A stretch of 64,000 bases of DNA, taken from the NCBI GenBank assembly GCA_029379385.1, contig CM055618.1:12472134-12536133 (forward strand), in the 5' to 3' direction. Made by a program: the position numbers and the translations under genes. Each line of letters opens with the position of its first letter. Position 1 is the stretch's first letter. Positions 56,655-64,000 of the stretch are shown piece by piece. The notes under the pieces are model-generated. The model did no database searches and was not told where the DNA came from. It saw only the letters and a list, made by a program, of their open reading frames with translations. The stretch is from Quillaja saponaria (taxonomy: Eukaryota > Streptophyta > Magnoliopsida > Fabales > Quillajaceae).

Positions 56655-58797
56655 AAAAAGAAAAAAAGAATTAATGACACTTTTATTTAGTAAAATAAAA
56701 TATCTCCCTAACAAGGTTTTAAATTTCATAACATTTTTAAATAAAATAACTTATATCTTGTGACCGTGGAAATAAGAGGTTGAGACTAATTTCACGCACA
56801 ACTATCTCATTAGATAAAATAATTATGTGGGGTCACAGAGATAAATCTATTATTTAAATTGATTTGGCATATCGAGAAGAAGTGTGCGTACATATAATTT
56901 TATTAGTTGCCTATATTCAAATCTAAAAATCATATTAAAAAGCTACGGCATAATAAAATTATAAATATATAATATAATTTATTCTTAAAATTAGTAAAAT
57001 ATGTTATTGACACGTTATCAAGTAAACATATATAATAGTTTAACACATAATATTATTACATCACTCACTAATTTTCTCACATTACACCTAAGTTAATTAT
57101 ATAAAATATAAAATTCTATTTTTTTTATCTAATCTCTGTTATCTTGTGTCGCCTCTTTGCTATGTCTTTCCTCGTTTAAGAAATAAGAATTCTTTATATC
57201 TCTCTCAAATTTTTCTCATTTTTCACAATTTTGTTTGGTATTTTTAATATAATTTTATCCAAACAAAAATTTCTTAATTTACTCTCACTTTTTATTACCT
57301 ACAAATAATAATATACTTTAACTTCAATAAAGAAAACATCAAAAAATTATTATAATGATTTTTTTTGAATGATTTCATCATTGCATATTAGAGCTTATCA
57401 ATTATGAAAAATTAGTTCAAGTCATCAATTAGTATTGATGCTCAATTTTAAATATTAATAGAAAAGATATTTACATATTCAAAATTAAAATTTATGATCT
57501 ATGTAACAAAATGTTTCTTTTTAAAAGTTAAAAATTTGCACAATATAATATATTCACTAGTAGAATAATATACTAACACAAGTAGCACATAACAAGATAG
57601 GTTCCTACATCAATTTTCTATATTAATGTCAAATCAGTTTAATCTTATCTTCCAAACTAATAACTTTACAATAAAATAATGTAAATAATAAATTTCATAA
57701 AATAAAAATAAATAAAATAATTTGTGCATTACACAAAAACCAGATAAATCTAGTTAGTAACATTAATCTACACCTCAAAGGACAAAAAAATAATGACACT
57801 TTTATTTAGTAATATCCCCTCTTACTAATAAACAAGTTTTTGAATTGGTACCAATTTTCATTAAAATGACGTTTTTATTGTAACCATAAAAAGAAGAGGT
57901 CGATACTAATTTTATGAACAACTGTCTCTTCAAATAAGATTGTTACGTGGGAAACTATAAAAGTATATTTAACATTTTATTTTATTTTTTATTTAATATA
58001 TATATATTTAACATATTTAGAGATAGCGTTAACATATAAATTTACTAGTCATCTAATTCCAATCCATATAACAACTTTAACGAACATTACATAAAAAAGA
58101 AGTAGCTATATGAAAATTAATAACATTGATGTACCCCTCAAAAGGAAAAAAAAATTAATGAAACTTTTGTTTAGTAATACTGTTCCCCATTTACTAATAA
58201 ACAAAGTTTTAAATTGGTACCATTTTCATTAAAGGGCATATTTATTGTAAAAATAAGAGGCAGATTAATTTTATGAACAATTATCTTTTTAAATAAGACC
58301 GTTACATGGGTCATCAGAGATAAATCTATTATTTAAGTAGATTTAGCATATTTAGAGAAAACTTGGATACGTAAATTTATTAGTTGCGTAAATTCAATAC
58401 ATATAAAAAATCATATAACAACTTTAATTTTCCATAAGCAAAGCATACAAAAAGTAGCTACGAATTAAAATTAATTAATAATGTTACTCTACACAGGGAA
58501 AAAAATTAATAACACTTTTATTAGTAATATTCCCCTCTTACTAATAGGCAATGTTTTAAATTGGTATTATTTTTTAATAAAAGAAAGTATTTCTTGTAAC
58601 AAAAATAAAAGGCTGAGAGTAACTTATGAATAACTATGTGAAAAATAGTTAGAAATAACTTTAGTATTTAAGTAGATATAGTGTACCTAAAGAGAACGTG
58701 AAAATATAAATTTTCTAGTCACGTAGATTATATAATAACTTTAACTTTATCAAATTGAACATATAAAAAGTAACTATAGACATTACTCTACTTATAT
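56655..58797. repeat. Degenerate tandem repeat array, unit about 355 bp
   Basis: Four diverged units share, in order, AATTAATGACACTTTTATTTAGTAA, a block around ACTAATAAACAAGTTTT, AATTGGTACCA.TTTTCATTAAA, TAATTTTATGAACAA, GATAAATCTATTATTTAAGTAG and a TAGTTGCGTAAATTC block. Units start near 56655, 57784, 58146 and 58500. The last three are adjacent (spacing about 360 and 354). About 800 bp of other sequence separates the first. Confidence 0.72.
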
Positions 58798-58807
58798 AAA
58801 AGAAACT

Positions 58808-58937
58808 GGGTAATGATATGTATATTACAAATATTGTTAGGTGTACTACAAATACACTAAAAGACAAAAATAAAAACTATTATAATTTTCTACTTTAGTT
58901 CACCTATCAATATTGGGTAGTACACATATCACTACCC
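58808..58937. mobile_element. Small MITE-like element (130 bp)
   Basis: Near-perfect terminal inverted repeats: GGGTAATGATATGTATA at the left and the complement of TACACATATCACTACCC at the right (two mismatches in 17). There is no coding capacity. It sits directly after the last unit of the tandem array. Target-site duplication is not clear. Confidence 0.6.
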
Positions 58938-61900
58938 AATAAACTAAATCTTTATAAAGCGAAAAAGCTTGAAAAAAAAATGATCATTTAGTTTATTGAT
59001 AACATATTATTCTTATTAGTGTCTCATCAATTATGTGTAAATATTAAAAATAATAATGAAAAAAGCAATAAAACAATACATAATATATGAGAATTGCTAA
59101 GAACAAATTTGGTTGCTCATGCTTGGCTTAAATTGATTTGAGTTGCATTCATATGATTGATTTTTTAAGTTCATGGCACAAATCAAGAAATTTTTTATTT
59201 TTTATTTTTTTATTTTGGGAAATTTTTTTTATTGTTGTTTTTAATCCGGGTGGATGTTTGAATTATTCGGTTTTAAATCTCCAAAGATCCGGTTCTTCAA
59301 TCCTTGGCTATGTTCACAAGCATCCCATACCCTTCACAATTTATGCTCTTTCACATCCTTAGGTGACTTTCTTTTAATACTTGTTTCAACTGTACACTAA
59401 AGTTAAGTTCCCCATGGGACACCACACCATTTAAAACTTTGTATTTGACACTTTTAAATTGAAGATGTTGTTTAAATTTTATTGAAAATTTGTCAATTAA
59501 ATATTAGTTTTTCATTAATTTAACTGATTAAGATTTCGGTGTTGGAACCTCATAGGATTAAATTGTATTATAATTTAAATTGTAATATTAGTGAATTATA
59601 TCTTATTTAATTGATTGGTTAACTTCAATTTTTTTTTTTGTTGCAAAGGAAGTTATTGATTAGCTTCCATTAATTACTATAAATATCATCTACAGTTGTA
59701 AATATTAATTAATTTAATTACGCTACCTAGTACCTAGTATCGCGTATATAATAACTCAATATCCAATTAGCAAAATTACATAAAAAATCATAATTTACAT
59801 GAAATTTCATAGTTAGTAGTGGCAATGGTTGAATTAACTTATTAACTTTTTTTTGTTTGTATTATTTCTAATTTATCATGGTTATATGAATTCCAATCTT
59901 CTCATGTTTGTATTGGAACAATAAGAGGTCATCTTAGAGAGAGACACACTCAACTAATTTTTTTTCAAAAATTGAATTTACTTTTGAATTAGATACATTT
60001 TAAAAGAAAAAATTATTATATTTTTTTCTCTTCAATTGAATATTGAGTACACCCATAAGACATGATAAAGTACCCTTAAACTCAGTGTTTGAAAGGTTCT
60101 GTAATGTCAAGAGTTAAAATATATAGAAATACACTTATAGAGATAGTAGTCAAAAATTTAAATGAAATTAGGCTCATATTTAAAAAAATGTAAAAATATT
60201 CATACAAAATTAATTAATAAAAAAAAAATTAAGTATAACCGGTGAGGATCTAAATGTTGGGTTATATTGTTGTTACTTAAGTAATTCAAATGTCATAATT
60301 ATTATTTTAACATCATTCGCAAAAAAATATTTAGACAAACATAGAGAAAATGAAAATGATATTAATAAATAAGGTTGGTTGCGAGTCAATTTTCATAGCC
60401 ATTATAGATATGTTATTATAATTCTTGTGAACAATTAGACTTGAATATTGTGGTCCCTACTTTTCCATGGTCCCTACTTTTCCAATGTCACTTTCATGGA
60501 AAATTAGTGAACTTTCTTTCTTAAGTACCAAACAGAAGAAGATTTGGCTAACTAGATGTCAAGGGTCCCACTAGGGTTATGGTGAACTAGGTCCCACCAA
60601 GGTTGATTGATTTGACGGTTTGATTTTTGGTCTTAAATTTGTTACAACGATTTTATTTCCACTTTTTAATTCATTATTTGATTTGACACGGTTGTGGTCT
60701 CCTGACTAATATTCACAATAGGGGGTGAATGTGATGTGGGAATTAACCCTTAACTTTACGGAGGCATAAACGATTATTATTTGTAAATATTATATCTGAT
60801 CGATGAATAAATAAAATAAATATTAAAAATAGACATATCAAATCATACAATTCAAATATTTAACATTAAAAATAGATCTATTTAATTTAAAAAAAAACAA
60901 GGCATAAATTAAAGTTAGATAAGTTTATATTTATTATGGGAACATAAAATTACAAAGTATAATAATTATTCAAAATTGTTAGTAAATAATTATTTAATTT
61001 GATATTTTTTTAATTTATTTAATAATTAAAATAATTTGATAATTTAATACTACCACCTTTTAGAAATACAAAATAATATTCCAAGGGTATAAAAGAGAAA
61101 TTAAAAAAAAGATAAAGGATATTTCCTGAAATTGAGCTTTATCACACTTTTAAAAAAATAAAATAAAAATCCCAGTGTCATTTAATTTATAACCCTATAT
61201 ATGTACTAACACTAGTCACCTTCTACTTTTGTTATGGATCACTAGTAACATTGTGTTTAGTAGCATGAATTAGGGAAAAAAGTTTTGACTTCTATTCATT
61301 TTTGTTTAAGGAAAATATAGAAAAGTGGAAAACTTGAATCATGATGCCACATTTTTTCACCAAGTACTTTAATTGATAGTAATTAATGAGATGTGGGAAT
61401 AAAAGCAAATATTAATTTATTTATTTTTTGTTAATAATTGTCACTACATCCTTGTATGTAACTATTATTTTAAAACTGGTCAAATTCTGGAACAATTTTA
61501 GCTGGGGCCATTGCAACAAAACATCTTCTGCTTTGTCAAGAACATGATAAGAATGATGATATAGCCAGGTGTCACTGTTTCTATATGAATATCATCTACC
61601 CTCTTTATTCCTATTAAGTGAAAGTAGATGCTGATAAAATTTTCATAAATTTGGTAAGTAAGGCATCGTCTTTGATTAGAACAAAAAAATAATTAATTAA
61701 CATATTTATAAGTGTGCCTGAACATACTTTTTGGCTTAATAAAAAAACATAAATCCTCTATTACTTAATATTTTTGGGGAAAAGTAACAACCTAACTTTT
61801 GCATATATGGTTAAGCAAGATTTACTAACAATAAATTTGTAATCTTATTGAAATGATTTTGCATAAAAGAAACACTTTTACTCATAAAATAGCAACTTGT

Positions 61901-64000
61901 CAAAAAACTCTATGTTTTTCTATTTTTCGTCACTTGATCTTTTCTAACCAATAACTTAATTTCAAAATTCACGAGATCTTAATTTAATTAGCTAGATGGA
62001 AATGCTGAGACAAAAAAAATTTGATTTTAGGTTTGAGTTAAGAAATTATAACTTAATGGTGTAAGTTGATATAAAATGCACGCAAAACTTTTATATTCAT
62101 TGACAATATAATTTTATTTTTTTTTGAAAATAAATAGAATTGCAAAAAACTATTTTTGTAGGACCCATCAAAATATAAATCCAAAATAGAGCTAGCTATT
62201 GGGCTTTTAAAAATGGAATGGGATGGAACATGGGGTGGTCCATATTAAGGTAGAAATCTGAAAATAGTGGCATATATTAGTGAAAATTCAAATAAAAAAA
62301 ATCATACCCCCAAAATTAAATAAGTAGATAGAGTTTGTTGTATATACGGTCATCATCCACAAGAGTAGGCATGTCAATTCCATTATTGCAATCCTATACT
62401 AGTCATAAAGTTCACACACAAAGCATTCTTTCTTGGTGCTGGTCGCACACCAATATACCACATTTCCAATGAGACAAACCCATTATTAACAGTGATGTAG
62501 CCACTATGGATCAAAAATAATTTTTACTCAGTGTAACATTGGTTAGTTTTAAACTCATCAATAGATTTATATATAAAATTAATTATTTTACTGTGGTACC
62601 AGGAAATTAGTAGATACGAATATTCAATTTCATTCAATATTGCTTAGTATTTCATAAATATTTATTTCTTATATTTTATTATTTTTATTTCAAATAGTAG
62701 ACCGATTGTCAAGAAATTTATTGATTTACTGGGCTCAAATATATAGAGAGGCTTTGAGGAGCAAAATCTTCATAAGTTTCTTAGTCCCAACATAAATAAT
62801 CTGGGTTAGATCGGATTAGAATGGTGAATTAATCAAAATGGACACAAAACAAAACAAGAAAATTAATTTTCTATATTATTTTAAAATATATAAAATAAAT
62901 TGAAGTTCATTGATTGATAAATTACTTAATTCTATTTGATTTTTAATCAGAATTAAACTCATTAAAAATCACTTCAAAACGTCTAACTATAAATAGTATA
63001 AATAGTTTTAAATTATTTTACTATCAAATAACAAAAATTGAAATGAGAGTATATACATTTATTAAAACTCAAATAAATACTAATCCAACTTTATGCATAT
63101 TAGAATTTAAATATTTTTAAATAATGATATCGATTTAACATTATATTCTAATATAATAAAATATGTAGTAATTTCATTTATCTTGTCAAAATCTATGGGG
63201 TCAATTTGTATGTTTCATAAATTTAGTAGGGTCATTTAAATTTTTTTTCCCTATGTCTATACAGATTTATAAAATTTTAATACATAAAAAAAATTAAAAC
63301 TTGAGTGGGGTAAATTGATCCATTCAACTCAAACTCAACAATTTTATTTTTCTTTTCATTATAAATATATCGAGTTTGTTGCTAACTTGGAATTTGGTGG
63401 ATTATAAAATCAATGGTAGAAAAACTATTATATGTATAGTAAATTAATATTTAAATTATCAATTTTAGTTATATAAAGGTAATCCATAGTTTATTTTTGT
63501 AATAAAATGCATTCAACTTGAATTAGTATCACTATCAGTCACTATTTGCAAGAAACCATAAATTTTAATTAAAACGAGATTTATTTCTCTGCTTTCAAGA
63601 ATCTAACATGTTATATGATATACATTGTAAAATTACAATAATTTTTTCCTATAAAATAAAATAAATACATTAGTTTAATATAAATCCTACTTATATATAA
63701 AAAAAATTACTTAATTATACGATTTAACTTTTTTTTTTTTTTTTTTTGACAAATCCACCCTTACGAAAATTCTGTTGTACTAAAAAGCCCCTAATTTTTA
63801 TTAGTATCTTGTTCTCTCTCCTAATCATCAATAGCATGGCCCACACAATGACTGAGTGACACTGTTAATTTTTATTAGTAGCATGCACGGCTTCGAAAGA
63901 TCTGATATTCTGATTGAAAGGATGAGCAAGCAAAAGCATCTGGTCTTTGGAGAAAGTGGAAGTTCAGAGTGACCCCACAACAAAAACAATTCAATGAATG

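Larger units (their letters stand above)
55831..64000. other. Gene-poor AT-rich region
   Basis: No gene is supported on either strand across about 8 kb. It contains the degenerate tandem array and the small MITE-like element listed separately. The rest is poly-A/poly-T-rich, with only short open frames that match nothing I recognise. Confidence 0.6.

Noticed and set aside
59138..59362. Short hydrophobic frame of 74 codons
   Set aside because: It is T-rich sequence in a gene-poor region without start context, splice partner or recognisable motif.
1..64000. CRISPR arrays, bacterial-type operons, tRNA or rRNA genes
   Set aside because: None seen. The only tRNA-like matches are the three retroelement primer-binding sites.

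Overview
The window is AT-rich plant nuclear DNA. The genes are split by GT-AG introns, there are a single-exon PPR gene and chloroplast-targeted proteins, and the intergenic regions are full of transposon debris. The gene families point to a eudicot. Three neighbours match, in order, Arabidopsis At1g69340 (macro/CRAL-TRIO protein), At1g69350 (PPR protein) and At1g69360 (DUF863 protein), with a CLPF-like gene lying between the first two. These assignments come from recognising the proteins; no search was run.

Region 1 (1-18242): the last exons of a host gene I cannot name. The penultimate intron has been expanded to about 17.9 kb by a composite insertion. The outer shell is a gutted Ty1/copia retrotransposon with 154-bp LTRs (913-1066 and 17733-17886) flanked by a 5-bp direct repeat, ATGTT. 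Inside it are rearranged copies of an endogenous caulimovirid (plant pararetrovirus). One nearly complete copy is on the + strand (10342-17182): coat protein, movement protein, protease-RT-RNase H, a second large ORF, promoter and leader with tRNA-Met primer site. A circularly permuted copy is on the - strand (about 4376-10334). Several fragments lie at 2024-4372. All copies are broken by stops and frameshifts. The two main copies form long interleaved inverted repeats.

Region 2 (18207-25000): relics. There is an 82-bp tandem triplication over the end of the host gene, an AN1 zinc-finger pseudogene, a minus-strand SAM-domain pseudogene, a fold-back MITE-like element and a fragment of an EDS1/SAG101-like gene.

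Region 3 (25193-53075): the intact gene cluster. It holds a PsaN-like thylakoid lumen protein (4 exons), a macro + CRAL-TRIO protein (14 exons), a CLPF-like Clp adaptor with UVR and YccV domains (8 exons), an 817-aa PPR protein (one exon) and, on the minus strand, a 1079-aa DUF863 protein (3 coding exons, with a large intron in its 5' leader).

Region 4 (about 55860-64000): gene-poor and very AT-rich. It holds a degenerate tandem array of about 355 bp per unit and a small MITE-like element, with no gene I can support.
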